A stretch of 33,410 nucleotides of DNA from Streptomyces hayashii (GTDB taxonomy: Bacteria > Actinomycetota > Actinomycetes > Streptomycetales > Streptomycetaceae), in NCBI RefSeq assembly GCF_024539815.1, contig NZ_JAHHIU010000152.1, positions 1 to 33,410 of the forward strand. The letters run 5' to 3'. A program made the position numbers and the translations under genes. Below the pieces are notes generated by a model. It worked only from the letters and a program-made list of their open reading frames with translations, had not been told where the DNA came from and made no database searches. Shown piece after piece: positions 16,149 to 25,456 of the stretch. The stretch's first letter is position 1. The number at the start of each line of letters is the position of its first letter.

Positions 16149-17062
16149 AGCTCTCCCAGCAACCTTTCGATGAACTCCAGGGACTCTCGCGGAGTGAGAG
16201 CCTGTGATCGGATGATCCCATAGCGGGCTGCAGCGAGAGCCGCCTGTTGTGGGTCGGTTTGAAGGGTGCTGGTTCCCTGCGCCTCGGCATACACGAACTT
16301 CTTGCCGTCGTCCCGGGTGACGACGGTGAACGGTCCGTCCACGCCCGCGCTTTCCTCGCAGTCGAGCGGCATGACCTGCACCTCGACGTTCCGCTTCTGC
16401 CCGATCAGAAGCAAGTGCTCCAACTGCCCCCGCAGTACGCCCGCTCCACCGAGTCGGCGGCGCAGTACCGACTCGTCCATCACGAAGCTCAGCAGCGGTG
16501 CGGGCCGTCGGTCGAAGATGTCCTGCCGAGCGAGCCGTGCGGCCACCCGTTGCTCAATTGTCTCTTGGTCCAGAGGCGGCCGTCGCATGTCGAGCACCGC
16601 CCTCATGTACTCCTCAGTCTGGAGGAGCCCTTTGACCATGAGGGTGTCGTACGAGAGCAGCTCGATGGCCGTCTTCTCCAGTACCGCCATCCCCTGAAAG
16701 AACACCGGATATTGCGCCCGCTCCACCTGCTCCTTCCACAAGGTCAGCAGCCCACCCGCCCCCAGGATCTCGTCCGCCTGCTCGATCGTCCTCGGTGACG
16801 GGATCCTCCGCCCCTGCTCGAACGACGCGACGGTGGACGCCGAATAGCCCAGCCGCCGTCCGAACTCGTCCCGCTCCAGTCCCGCCCGCACCCGCAGGGT
16901 CTTCATGCTCTGCCCGAACGCGGCCACGACCCCCTGCGCGGACTTGTCCGCCGCGGCCTGCCCGCCCGCCTCGCCGTCGTTCTCCCAGCTGTCCCCGAAG
17001 CTCACCGTCACCTCGTCGCCCGCTGTCTCGGTCCCCGTCTCCGCGTCCGCACCATCGGTCAC
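16145..17062 (-). CDS. XRE-family regulator (helix-turn-helix plus DUF5753-like domain)
   Basis: A 305-aa protein if it starts at GTG 17062, chosen because GGAGG lies 8 nt upstream; the frame extends to 17146 without a better site. After an acidic N-terminal tail of about 55 residues comes an XRE helix-turn-helix (FGQSMKTLRVRAGLERDEFG, then YSASTVASFEQGRRIPSP). The rest is the DUF5753-type domain usual in this family (LLSYDTLMVKGLLQTEEYMR, a PLLSFVMDESVLRRRLGG strand, VEVQVMPL). This is the standard Streptomyces partner of DUF397 and of the divergent HATPase. It binds DNA and probably controls this small cassette and perhaps flanking genes. It shares no obvious family with known DISARM or BREX regulators. 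Confidence 0.92.
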   Translation of the reverse strand: MTDGADAETGTETAGDEVTVSFGDSWENDGEAGGQAAADKSAQGVVAAFGQSMKTLRVRAGLERDEFGRRLGYSASTVASFEQGRRIPSPRTIEQADEILGAGGLLTLWKEQVERAQYPVFFQGMAVLEKTAIELLSYDTLMVKGLLQTEEYMRAVLDMRRPPLDQETIEQRVAARLARQDIFDRRPAPLLSFVMDESVLRRRLGGAGVLRGQLEHLLLIGQKRNVEVQVMPLDCEESAGVDGPFTVVTRDDGKKFVYAEAQGTSTLQTDPQQAALAAARYGIIRSQALTPRESLEFIERLLGEL

Positions 17063-17207
17063 CACTGCCGCCTCCCTGGTCCAACGCCCACCCGGGAGCG
17101 CCGTCACGCCGCGTGCCTCGTACTGGTACCGGCGCCGCGCGTACAACCGGCCCGCGTCGCTGCGTCACCACTGGTCACGCTACGCGACCGGCGACACCGT
17201 TGTCGGC

Positions 17208-17744
17208 ATGACGAACAAACCCGGCAGCCCCGACCGCCTCACGCAACTCACCCGACCCGCCGACTACTTGATCACCCCTCACGCTCCCCTCGACCGCGCC
17301 TTCGAGATGCGCTTCACCTCCACCCCGCGCGGATCCCGCCTCGCCCGGCGGCTGGCCGCGAACCGGCTGGACGCCTGGGGGATCCCGTACGACACCTACG
17401 CGCACGACGTGATCGTGCTGGTCCTCGCCGAGCTGACCGCCAACGCGGTACGGCACGGTCACGTCGCCGGCCGGGACTTCCACCTCCACCTCCAGGTGAT
17501 CGCCCACACCCGGACCGTCCGCGTCGAGGTGACCGACACCCGTGCCGAACGGGTGCCGCCCCGCCCGGACGCCCTCCGTGTCCCCGGTGTCGAGGAGGTC
17601 GGAGGGCGAGGCCTGCTCCTGGTCGCCGGCCTCGCCTCCCGCTGGGACTGGTACCTCCGCTCCGACGGTCCGGGCAAGACGGTCTGGGCCGAGTGTGCAC
17701 TGGCCGAGGCTGCTACATGTACATCTGCTACATTTGTGACATGA
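17208..17744 (+). CDS. RsbW-like HATPase (anti-sigma-type ATP-binding protein)
   Basis: A 178-aa GHKL ATPase without a histidine-phosphotransfer domain. The N box is LAELTANAVRHG and the G box region VGGRGLLLVAGLASRWDW. It fits HATPase_c_2 proteins of the RsbW/SpoIIAB type, common in Streptomyces next to XRE/DUF397 pairs. It would bind ATP in the cytosol and may sequester a partner protein or phosphorylate an anti-anti-sigma factor. ATG 17208 lacks a clear Shine-Dalgarno site; a longer open frame upstream overlaps the divergent XRE gene and is unlikely. The last codons overlap the antitoxin start (ATGA at 17741), so the toxin-antitoxin pair may be read through from this gene. Its C-terminal end (about 9 residues, TCTSATFVT) is encoded by the antitoxin promoter sequence. 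Confidence 0.88.
   Translation: MTNKPGSPDRLTQLTRPADYLITPHAPLDRAFEMRFTSTPRGSRLARRLAANRLDAWGIPYDTYAHDVIVLVLAELTANAVRHGHVAGRDFHLHLQVIAHTRTVRVEVTDTRAERVPPRPDALRVPGVEEVGGRGLLLVAGLASRWDWYLRSDGPGKTVWAECALAEAATCTSATFVT
17714..17734 (+). promoter_or_regulatory. Toxin-antitoxin promoter/operator with TACAT repeats
   Basis: TACAT occurs three times, at 17714, 17720 and 17729, and ATGTACAT (17717-17724) is a perfect palindrome. TACATT (17729-17734) fits a -10 box whose start point would fall at about the antitoxin ATG (17741), predicting a leaderless mRNA. Autorepression by the YefM-like antitoxin is likely, by analogy with other pairs of this type. Confidence 0.5.
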
Positions 17745-18022
17745 GTGATCCGATCGTCGCATCCATGGCCGAGGTCCGCAGTCACCTGGCCGACGTCATA
17801 GACCGTGCCCGCCGGGAGGAGACCCCGACGATCATCACCCGCCGCGGCAAGCAGGAAGCCGTCGTGATCGACATCCAGGAGTACCAGCGGCTGCGCCAGA
17901 TCGCCGAGGACGCCGAGGAGACCTGGCTCAACCGGCTCGCCGACGAAGCCGAGTCCGAAGGCGCGGAAGGGTCGGTCTCGCTCGAAGAGATGGCCGCGCT
18001 GCTCCGTGCCGACCAGGGCTGA
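17741..18022 (+). CDS. YefM/Phd-family antitoxin
   Basis: A 93-aa protein. The N-terminal half, ASMAEVRSHLADVIDRARRE with TIITRRGKQEAVVIDIQEYQ, is the Phd/YefM DNA-binding fold. The acidic C-terminal tail (residues about 60-93) would wrap the toxin. Start ATG 17741 is chosen because the family motif begins right there; an upstream in-frame ATG at 17693 would add non-conserved residues inside the ATPase gene. The toxin gene begins 6 bases after the stop. It neutralises the RelE-like toxin and probably represses the operon from the TACAT repeats. Confidence 0.93.
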   Translation: MSDPIVASMAEVRSHLADVIDRARREETPTIITRRGKQEAVVIDIQEYQRLRQIAEDAEETWLNRLADEAESEGAEGSVSLEEMAALLRADQG

Positions 18023-18027
18023 CCCCG

Positions 18028-18309
18028 GTGGGGTACGTCACGCGCTTCACACCTCACGCGCAGCGCGACATGCTCAAGATCCCGCGCCCGGACGCCCTCC
18101 GCGTCCTGTACCGCCTCGCAGAGCTGCAGAAGGCGATGGACGCGGGCGACACCAGCGCGTTCGACATCAAGGCCCTGCGGAGCCACAGCGCCCGATGGCG
18201 GCTCAGGGTCGGTGACTACCGCGTCGTCTACACCGTCGAGGACGGCCAGTTGATCGTGTGGATCCTGGCCGTCGGCAACCGGAAGGAGGTCTACCGGCAG
18301 ATTCCCTGA
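18028..18309 (+). CDS. RelE-family mRNA interferase toxin
   Basis: A 93-aa protein starting at GTG 18028. The RelE/ParE fold is recognisable: N-terminal FTPHAQRDMLKIPRPDALRV, then KALR...RWRLRVGDYRVVYTVED and the C-terminal VGNRKEVYR. The basic Lys/Arg residues and C-terminal Arg/Tyr match the usual ribosome-dependent mRNA cleavage site, so it is probably active. It forms a pair with the antitoxin just upstream. The next gene on the same strand, the DUF1998 helicase, begins 118 bp downstream, so the pair could act as an addiction module that helps keep the defence locus. The RelE call is firm; its role in defence is inference. Confidence 0.93.
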   Translation: MGYVTRFTPHAQRDMLKIPRPDALRVLYRLAELQKAMDAGDTSAFDIKALRSHSARWRLRVGDYRVVYTVEDGQLIVWILAVGNRKEVYRQIP

Positions 18310-18359
18310 GCTCCGCCGTCGGATCATGCGGAACCGGGGCCACTGTCAGTGGCCGGTCG

Positions 18360-18417
18360 TAGAGTGGAGCGTGATCAGTCCAGGCGGTGACGGGTGCCGG
18401 GACACGGGAGACGGGGG
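18360..18417 (+). promoter_or_regulatory. Possible promoter and ribosome site of the DUF1998 helicase gene
   Basis: TAGAGT (18360-18365) fits a -10 box, but no clear -35 lies at the right distance. GGGGG (18413-18417) is 10 nt before the chosen ATG at 18428. Because a terminator and an unrelated cassette separate this gene from the methylase, it needs its own promoter or read-through from the toxin-antitoxin operon. Confidence 0.25.
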
Positions 18418-18427
18418 CCACGGCGTC

Positions 18428-21400
18428 ATGAGACCCACACTCGCCGCGCGGACGCTGCGCGACACCACGGTCGAGTATCTGACGACGACCTTCGCCCTGG
18501 CCGAGCCCGACACACAGGACGCCCTGGAGGCCTTCCTCACCGACCCGGCCGACGGGCTCTTCCGGGGTCCGTATCTCCGTGTCCGGCGCCCCTTCCGGCC
18601 GGCGGAGGACGGCTGGCAGCGGCACCTGGACTGGTGGCCGGGGGGCTTTCAGTTCTACGCGCACCAGGCGGAGGCGTTCGCGCGGCTGAACGGCAAGGAC
18701 GGACACCGGCCCGAGCCGACTCTCGTCACAACCGGTACCGGCTCCGGTAAGACGGAGTCCTTCCTCGTCCCCGTGCTCGATCACTGCCGCCGTGCGCGGG
18801 AGGCCGGGAAGGCGGGGATCAAGGCCGTCCTGCTGTACCCGATGAACGCGCTCGCCGGTGACCAGGCCGGTCGGCTCGGTGACCTGTTCGAACGCGACGA
18901 TCGGCTCAGGGACGTCACGGCGGGGCTGTACATCGGTGAGGCGTCGGCGGCACGTGGGTCGGAGCCGCCGTACGGGCGGGTGATGGTGGACCGGGCCGAG
19001 ATCCGCCGCAACCCGCCGGACATCCTGATCACCAACTACAAGATGCTGGACCTGCTGCTCCAGCGGCAGCAGGACGCCTCCCTGTGGCGGGACGCGGATC
19101 TGGCGTACGTAGTGATCGACGAGTTCCACACCTTCGACGGCGCGCAGGGCACGGACGTGGCGATGCTGCTGCGTCGCCTCGCGGCCGTGGTCGGGGCCGC
19201 CGAGAAGGGACGGCCGCTCGGTTCGATATGTCCCGTGGCGACCTCCGCGACACTCGGCTCCGGCGGCGGGGCGGGCGGGGCGCGGGCCATGCTGGACGTG
19301 GCCTCGCAGGTGTTCGGCGTGCGGTTTCCCGACGACGCGGTCGTGGGGGAGGACCGGCGGGACATCGACGAATTCCTTTCTCCCGTCGACCATTCGCTGC
19401 CCCTGCCGTCCCCCGAGGAACTGGCCGGCCTCCCGGACCCGGTGCGCACGCCCGGCGGTATGGACGCCGTGGCGCGAGCCACCCTGGGGTGTGACACGGC
19501 CGACCCGCGCGAGCTGGGGCGACGGCTGCTCGCCCACCCCCTCACGCATGCGCTGCTGCACACGAAGGACGCGCCGCTGACGGCCCTGGAGGTGCTGGAA
19601 GGCTTCGACGCCACGTCGGCCTGGCGCGCCGTCGCCGCACAGGAACCGGAGAGGGCCGCCTCCGCCCTGGCGCGCTTCGTCGCGCTCATCTCCGTGGCCC
19701 GCGATCCCGACGCGCCCGCCGACAGGGAACGGCCGCTGCTGCTGGTGGAGACGCACCTGTGGCTGAGGGCGCTGTCCCGCGTGCTCAGGTTCGTCAGCCC
19801 CGAGCCGGTGTTCTCCTGGTCGGACGCCGACCAGGCCGCCCTTGCCGAGCAGTCCCGCGCGGGCGCCGAACGGCAGGCGGTGACCGTGGCCGCGCAGGTG
19901 GAACGGCGGCGGAAGGCTCGAACCTCGGGGCGGCTGCCGGCCGCGTACTGCCGGCACTGCGGGCGCTCGGGATGGTCCGCGATCTGCCCCGACCGCAATC
20001 CGCAGAACCTGGTGCACGCCCCGGACGAGATCTACCGGGCCAGCGTCGCCGGCGGGGCCGCCAAGGGGCGGGTGCGGGCGATGATCGCGGCCACCCCGGC
20101 GGAGGCCGCCGAACAGGCCCGCGCCACCCTCGCGCGCCGCGCCCAGCGCGGCCGACGGGGCGCCGCGCACGACGCGACCCTGATGGTCCTGGAGGACAAC
20201 GGCACGGCACTGCACCGACTGGAACCGGACGAGGTACTTCAAGACGACGGCGGGATCTCTCCCGCCCCCGACAACGGCGTCTACGTCTGGACCTGGTTCG
20301 AGAACCAGGAGCGCGGCGACTACTCGAAGCAGGACCGCTGCCCCGCCTGCGGGCAGACCCAAGGCATCCGCTTCCTCGGCGCCGGTGTCGCCCCGCTCGC
20401 CTCGGTCGTCGTCACCCAGCTCTTCACCGGCGGCGAACTGCCCGACGAGGACGAGGAGAAGCGGGACCGCCGCAAGACGCTGATCTTCAACGACTCGGTG
20501 CAGGACGCGGCGCACCGCGCCGGCTTCGTGGCCAGCCGCGCCTGGAAGTTCTCGCTCCGGTCGCTGATCCACGAGCAGCTGTCCGAGCGTGTCCGCACGG
20601 ACCCTGCCTTCGCAGGTGACGGCGTTCCGCTCAACGAGCTGATCGCCTCCCTGGTGAGCCGGGCCGCCGTGCAGGAGAAGCGGGTCCTCGCCTCCGTCGT
20701 ACCGCCCGACCTGCATGACGTTACCCAGGTCAAGCGCCTGCTCGAAGGTCGCAAGCGCATCCCGGAGTCGACCTGGGAGCTGGTCGGCCAGCGCCTCGCG
20801 TTCAACACGCTGCTGGAGTTCGGCCTGCACTCCCGCCTCGGCCGCACGCTGGAACTGACCCGCACGGTCGCGGCCGAGGTGCACCTGCCTGATCCCGGGA
20901 AAGCGGCCAAGGCGGCCGAGGCCCTGTTCGACTTCCACAAGGAGCAGCTCCTGCCCGCTGCCGTCGGTACGGCAGGCGGACCCCCCGCCGAAGGAGACCC
21001 CGAGCGGCTCCGCTACTTCGAGGGCTACGTCCGCGGACTCCTCGAACACATCCGTCAGATCGGCGGCATCCACCACGCCTGGCTGGACGACTTCATCGAC
21101 GGGGAGGGCCGTAACCGCTACCCGGTCTGGAACGGGCGTCCCACCGGTATGCCCGCGTTCGGCCGTAACTCCGAAGCGCCGGCGTTCGTGCTGGTCGGCG
21201 CCCGCAGTGGAAACACCGACTTCGAACGGGTGGACACCCCGGCCAGCTGGTACGTCGACTTCACCCAGCGCTGCCTGGAACTGGACCGGCAGACCGCGGG
21301 GGAGTACCTGGCCGCGCTGTTCGAGCGGCTGGCCCACGACGACATCGGCGCGCTGGCCCGGCGGCGGACCAACACCGCCGACAAGCAGTCGAGTCACGGG

Positions 21401-24400
21401 GTGTACGGGCTCACGCCGGGACATGTACGCGTACGCCCGCTGGACGACGAACAGACCGCACTCGCCGTTCTCACGTGCCGGGAGTGCGGCTGGACGCAGA
21501 CCGTGCCGCCGGAGCGGGCCTCCGTGTGGCAGGGCACGCGCTGTCCGCTCAAGCGCTGCGAGGGAGTCATCACCCCGCCCTCCGCCGAGGTCGGCGGCCG
21601 GGCCGGCCGCGACCATCGCCGCTCCAACTACTACCGGCGCCTGTACCGGGAGGCCAAGCCCTACAGCGTGGTCGCCGCCGAACACACCGGCGTCCTCAAG
21701 CGCAAGGAGCGCGAGGAGGTGGAGAAAGGTTTCCGGCGCGGCGTCAAGCACACCGACCCGAACGTCCTGTCCTGCACCCCGACCCTCGAACTCGGCATCG
21801 ACATCGGCCAGTTGGAGTCGGTCATCCTGGCCTCGCTGCCGCCGTCCACGGCCGGCTACGTCCAGCGGGTCGGCCGCGCCGGCCGTGCCACCGGCAACGC
21901 CTTCACGGTGTCGCTGGCCGACACCAGCCCCCGCGCGCTGTACCACCTCGCCGAGCCGCGCCACCTGATCGCGGGCCCGATCCTGCCGCCCGGCTGCTTC
22001 CTGTCGGCGGGCGAGCTGCTGTGCCGTCAGTACACCGCGTTCCTGATCGACCGCGCGGCCCGGGGTGCCCTGGAGGGCGTCATTCCCCTGCCGGACCGGG
22101 TGACTCAACTCGTCGGCCGCACCGGCTGGCTGAAGCAGTTCCGCAAGGCGGCGGTCGGCCGTCTGGACCTCGCGGACGCATTCCTGCGGCTGTTCCCCGA
22201 GATCGACGGTGTTCCGGGCTCCGGCGCTTCCGGTGATGCCCGCAAGGTGCTGCGTCGGTTCGCCGCGGAGAAGCTCGGTCAGGAGCTGGACGCCGCCGAG
22301 CGCGCCTGGGAAGCCGAGCGCGCCGAACTCGTCCGGCGTCGCGACATGATCAACGAAGCGGCGGACGCGCTCCAGGAATCCGTGGACGACGAGGCACGTG
22401 AGAAGCGCACGCTGATCCGGGAGGCGACCGGCGTCACCAAGCGGCTCCAGGAGATGGCCCAGGCCGACGCCCAGGGCTTCCTCGTCGAGCACGGTCTGCT
22501 GCCCAACTACAGCCTCGTCGAGGACGGCGTCCGCCTGGAGGCGATGCTCACCTTCAAGGAGCCCGCGCGCCCTGCGCGTACAGCCACCGGGAAGGCGGAC
22601 GCCGGGGGCGCGCCCAAGACCAAGTGGAGCAGCGAACCGCGCGTCTACGACCGGCCCGCCGAGGCCGCGCTCACCGAACTCGCCCCGGGCAACGCCTACT
22701 ACGTACGCGGCTACCGGCACGTCGTCGACGGCTTCGACCTCGGTCCCGCCAGGAAGGACTCGCAGGCCGGCCTGCCCGTCGGGCTGCGGACCTGGCGGAT
22801 CTGCCGGGAGTGCGGCCACGTCCGCACCGGGGAGCGGGCCGAGCAGGACACCTCGCCCTGTCCGCGCTGCGGCGGCCACGGCATCGGCGGACGCAGCGCC
22901 GTCTTCCAGGTCGTCGTGCCCCGCAAGGTGACCGCCCACGACAAGCGGGACGACGCCCGTATCGTCGACGACCACGAGAACCGGGTCCGGACCACCTACA
23001 CCACCGTGACCGCCGTCGACGTCGACCCGCAGAACATCAAGGAGACCTGGCGGCACAAGAACAGGACCTTCGGGGTGGACCACGTCCGCGAGGCGGTCAT
23101 CCGCCGCTTCAACCTCGGCAAGGCCCGGCACGGCCGCCCCAAGGACACCTACTTCGCCGGTACCGAGGTGGCGGCGCCCACCAGGTTCACCGTGTGCCCG
23201 CGCTGCGGCGGCGCCACCGACCGGGAGCCCGGTAACAGCCCCACCCAGGCCTCGCTCAGCCAGTCCCTGCTCGGCCGCCCCGAGCTCGCACACCACCGGC
23301 CCTGGTGCCCCACCCGCCGCCGCGACAAGCAGGCCACCCCCGAAGACGTACAGGTGATCACCGCCACCGAGCACCGCACGGAAGCGCTGCGCATCCTGCT
23401 TCCCGCCGCCACCCTGAACGTGCCGGAACGCCTCGCCTCCTTCTCCGCCGCACTTCACTTGGGCCTCGCCCGGCGCTACGGCGGCGACCCCGCGCACATC
23501 CGCTCCGCTCCCGCCACCGAACCCGACCGGGACAGCGACCTCACCCGCAACTACCTGGTGCTGTACGACGCCCTGCCCGGTGGGACCGGGTATCTCCAGC
23601 GGCTGGTGGAGCGCGAGGGGGAGGAGTTTCGGGCCGTACTCGCCGAGGCCCAGGAAGCGCTGCGGGCCTGCTCCTGCAGAGACACCCCGTCACGTCCCGC
23701 CTGCCACCTCTGCCTGCTCGGCTACGCCCCGGAGCGCGACTACAAGGACCTCTCCCGGCAGGAAGCCCTGTGGATGCTCGACGATCTGCTGGGCGCCGAC
23801 GGACACAGCGGATGGGACTTCCGCAAGGAGTCGGCCGACGCCGGGATCCGGTTCGCGGCTCAGGCGGAGAGCGACCTCGAACGCCGTTTCATCGCGGCCC
23901 TCGACCGCTGGCTCGACGCACCTGAGAACGGTGCCCCCGCGGGCCACGAAGAGACCCCGACCGGCAGGCAGGGCAAGCAGTTCGCCCTCACCCGGCCCGG
24001 CGGCGGCCGGGTCCACTGGGAGGTCGTCGCGCAGAAGGACCTGCACGGCTACCGCACCCGCCCCGACCTCCTCTTCCGACCGGTCGCCGGAGACACCACG
24101 AGCGACGGCGCGCCACCGCTGCCGATCGCCGTCTACCTCGACGGCTACCGCTGGCACGCCTCCTCCCGCACCAACCGGATCGCGGCCGACGCCGCCAAGC
24201 GTGCCCTGCTGCGTGCCGACGGCATCCTCGTCTGGCAGATCACCTGGGACGACGTGGTGGCCTGGGAGAAGTCCCTGAAGTCCCTCAAGGCCCCGAAGGA
24301 TGAGCCCGCCGAGGACGCGGACGAGCCACGCGACCCGCTCGCCCCTGTCATCGCGGGACCCGAGGCCGACGCGGCCTGGCCGCCGTACGACGTGACCTCC

Positions 24401-25456
24401 CCCACGGGACCAGGAGCGGTGGTGCGCAAGCGCTGGTCGGACGCGCGGCGGGATCCGTCGGAGGTCGACGCCCTCCTCTACGGCGGGGCGATCCCCTCCC
24501 TCCTGGGCTTCCTGCGCGACCCGCGGCCGAACAAGTGGCAGCAGCTCGCGCAACTTGCCGTCAGCGCGCCCGCCTTCCTCCGCAGGAACGACCTCGTCGA
24601 CGCCGATCCGGTCACCGCGACCGGGTGGATCGAGGCCGCCGTCCGTGACGAGCCGGCCCCGGCCGTCACGGGGCAGGGGCTCAAACTGCTCTCGTTCCAG
24701 GACGGTTCAGGGCTTCCGCTCGTCCTCGCCGGGGCGCAGCGCGCCGACGCGAAGGCGCTGCGCTGGAGTGCCCTCGCCGTGCTCGACGACCGGCCCGAAG
24801 CGGTCGAAGGGGACCGGACCGACCACAGGCGCCGTTGGAAGGCCTGGCTGAGCTGGGGAAACATCATCCAGTTCCTCGACCCCACCGGCGCGGGTCAGGC
24901 CGACGGTCTCGCCCTCGCCCGCTCGACGCTCGACGCCTTCGACGCCGCTCTGCTCGCCGCCACCGCCGGTGCGGGCACGGGCCTTCTGGCCGCGCTGCGC
25001 GCCAACGCACCGGACACAGGCCTCGCCCTTCCCGAGGACCTCGACGCGGCCGACGACCGCCCTCATGGCGTCAACCCGGCGGCACCCGAAAAGCAGCCGG
25101 AAGCGGGGACTCCGGAATCGGGCGAGGAGATGACTTCAGTAGAGCGAACGGCCTGGCAGCTGGTCGTGGGGGAGCTCTCCACATGGGGAGATCCCGAGGT
25201 CGCGGCGCTTGCCAAGCAACTGTCCGCCGACGAGCACGTGCCGGCCGGCAAGGCGGGCTGGGATGTCGACGGCATCTCTCGCACCATCGAACTCGCCTGG
25301 CCCGCCCATAAGATCGGCATCGTCCTGGGGGAGGACGCCGAGGACACCGAGTACATGGCTCAGTGTGCGTCAGCCGGTTGGCACGTGCGCGCGCCGGGTG
25401 ACTGGGACGTGGAGGAGCTCGCCCGGCTGCTGGGCGAGAAGGGGGTCGCGCAATGA
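18428..25456 (+). CDS. Giant DEAD-type helicase with DUF1998 and Vsr/DUF559-like tail (DrmA/DrmB-like)
   Basis: A 2342-aa protein from ATG 18428 (a GTG at 18371 is also possible). RecA1 has Walker A TTGTGSGKTE (101-110) and the YprA-type DEFHTF box (231-236). RecA2 comes only near residues 1115-1160 (TPTLELGIDIGQ, YVQRVGRAGRA), so about 880 residues are inserted between the two halves. The insert carries Cys pairs (CRHCG, CPACG, CRECG) that may bind zinc. Residues about 1660-1760 match DUF1998: LYDALPGGTGYL followed by CSCRDTPSRPACHLC. Residues about 1878-1945 (RPDLLF, AVYLDGYRWH, KRALLRADGILVWQITWDDV) resemble the Vsr/DUF559 PD-(D/E)XK fold, though the usual acidic residue before xDG is Tyr. 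In DISARM the helicase (DrmA) and DUF1998 (DrmB) are separate; here they are in one chain. The UvrD-like gene follows with an ATGA overlap. Confidence 0.85.
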   Translation: MRPTLAARTLRDTTVEYLTTTFALAEPDTQDALEAFLTDPADGLFRGPYLRVRRPFRPAEDGWQRHLDWWPGGFQFYAHQAEAFARLNGKDGHRPEPTLVTTGTGSGKTESFLVPVLDHCRRAREAGKAGIKAVLLYPMNALAGDQAGRLGDLFERDDRLRDVTAGLYIGEASAARGSEPPYGRVMVDRAEIRRNPPDILITNYKMLDLLLQRQQDASLWRDADLAYVVIDEFHTFDGAQGTDVAMLLRRLAAVVGAAEKGRPLGSICPVATSATLGSGGGAGGARAMLDVASQVFGVRFPDDAVVGEDRRDIDEFLSPVDHSLPLPSPEELAGLPDPVRTPGGMDAVARATLGCDTADPRELGRRLLAHPLTHALLHTKDAPLTALEVLEGFDATSAWRAVAAQEPERAASALARFVALISVARDPDAPADRERPLLLVETHLWLRALSRVLRFVSPEPVFSWSDADQAALAEQSRAGAERQAVTVAAQVERRRKARTSGRLPAAYCRHCGRSGWSAICPDRNPQNLVHAPDEIYRASVAGGAAKGRVRAMIAATPAEAAEQARATLARRAQRGRRGAAHDATLMVLEDNGTALHRLEPDEVLQDDGGISPAPDNGVYVWTWFENQERGDYSKQDRCPACGQTQGIRFLGAGVAPLASVVVTQLFTGGELPDEDEEKRDRRKTLIFNDSVQDAAHRAGFVASRAWKFSLRSLIHEQLSERVRTDPAFAGDGVPLNELIASLVSRAAVQEKRVLASVVPPDLHDVTQVKRLLEGRKRIPESTWELVGQRLAFNTLLEFGLHSRLGRTLELTRTVAAEVHLPDPGKAAKAAEALFDFHKEQLLPAAVGTAGGPPAEGDPERLRYFEGYVRGLLEHIRQIGGIHHAWLDDFIDGEGRNRYPVWNGRPTGMPAFGRNSEAPAFVLVGARSGNTDFERVDTPASWYVDFTQRCLELDRQTAGEYLAALFERLAHDDIGALARRRTNTADKQSSHGVYGLTPGHVRVRPLDDEQTALAVLTCRECGWTQTVPPERASVWQGTRCPLKRCEGVITPPSAEVGGRAGRDHRRSNYYRRLYREAKPYSVVAAEHTGVLKRKEREEVEKGFRRGVKHTDPNVLSCTPTLELGIDIGQLESVILASLPPSTAGYVQRVGRAGRATGNAFTVSLADTSPRALYHLAEPRHLIAGPILPPGCFLSAGELLCRQYTAFLIDRAARGALEGVIPLPDRVTQLVGRTGWLKQFRKAAVGRLDLADAFLRLFPEIDGVPGSGASGDARKVLRRFAAEKLGQELDAAERAWEAERAELVRRRDMINEAADALQESVDDEAREKRTLIREATGVTKRLQEMAQADAQGFLVEHGLLPNYSLVEDGVRLEAMLTFKEPARPARTATGKADAGGAPKTKWSSEPRVYDRPAEAALTELAPGNAYYVRGYRHVVDGFDLGPARKDSQAGLPVGLRTWRICRECGHVRTGERAEQDTSPCPRCGGHGIGGRSAVFQVVVPRKVTAHDKRDDARIVDDHENRVRTTYTTVTAVDVDPQNIKETWRHKNRTFGVDHVREAVIRRFNLGKARHGRPKDTYFAGTEVAAPTRFTVCPRCGGATDREPGNSPTQASLSQSLLGRPELAHHRPWCPTRRRDKQATPEDVQVITATEHRTEALRILLPAATLNVPERLASFSAALHLGLARRYGGDPAHIRSAPATEPDRDSDLTRNYLVLYDALPGGTGYLQRLVEREGEEFRAVLAEAQEALRACSCRDTPSRPACHLCLLGYAPERDYKDLSRQEALWMLDDLLGADGHSGWDFRKESADAGIRFAAQAESDLERRFIAALDRWLDAPENGAPAGHEETPTGRQGKQFALTRPGGGRVHWEVVAQKDLHGYRTRPDLLFRPVAGDTTSDGAPPLPIAVYLDGYRWHASSRTNRIAADAAKRALLRADGILVWQITWDDVVAWEKSLKSLKAPKDEPAEDADEPRDPLAPVIAGPEADAAWPPYDVTSPTGPGAVVRKRWSDARRDPSEVDALLYGGAIPSLLGFLRDPRPNKWQQLAQLAVSAPAFLRRNDLVDADPVTATGWIEAAVRDEPAPAVTGQGLKLLSFQDGSGLPLVLAGAQRADAKALRWSALAVLDDRPEAVEGDRTDHRRRWKAWLSWGNIIQFLDPTGAGQADGLALARSTLDAFDAALLAATAGAGTGLLAALRANAPDTGLALPEDLDAADDRPHGVNPAAPEKQPEAGTPESGEEMTSVERTAWQLVVGELSTWGDPEVAALAKQLSADEHVPAGKAGWDVDGISRTIELAWPAHKIGIVLGEDAEDTEYMAQCASAGWHVRAPGDWDVEELARLLGEKGVAQ

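Noticed and set aside
18203..23497. Very long minus-strand open frame (about 1760 codons) opposite the DUF1998 helicase gene
   Set aside because: High GC leaves antisense frames open. The translation is Gly/Val/Arg-rich without domains, while the plus strand has clear helicase motifs.
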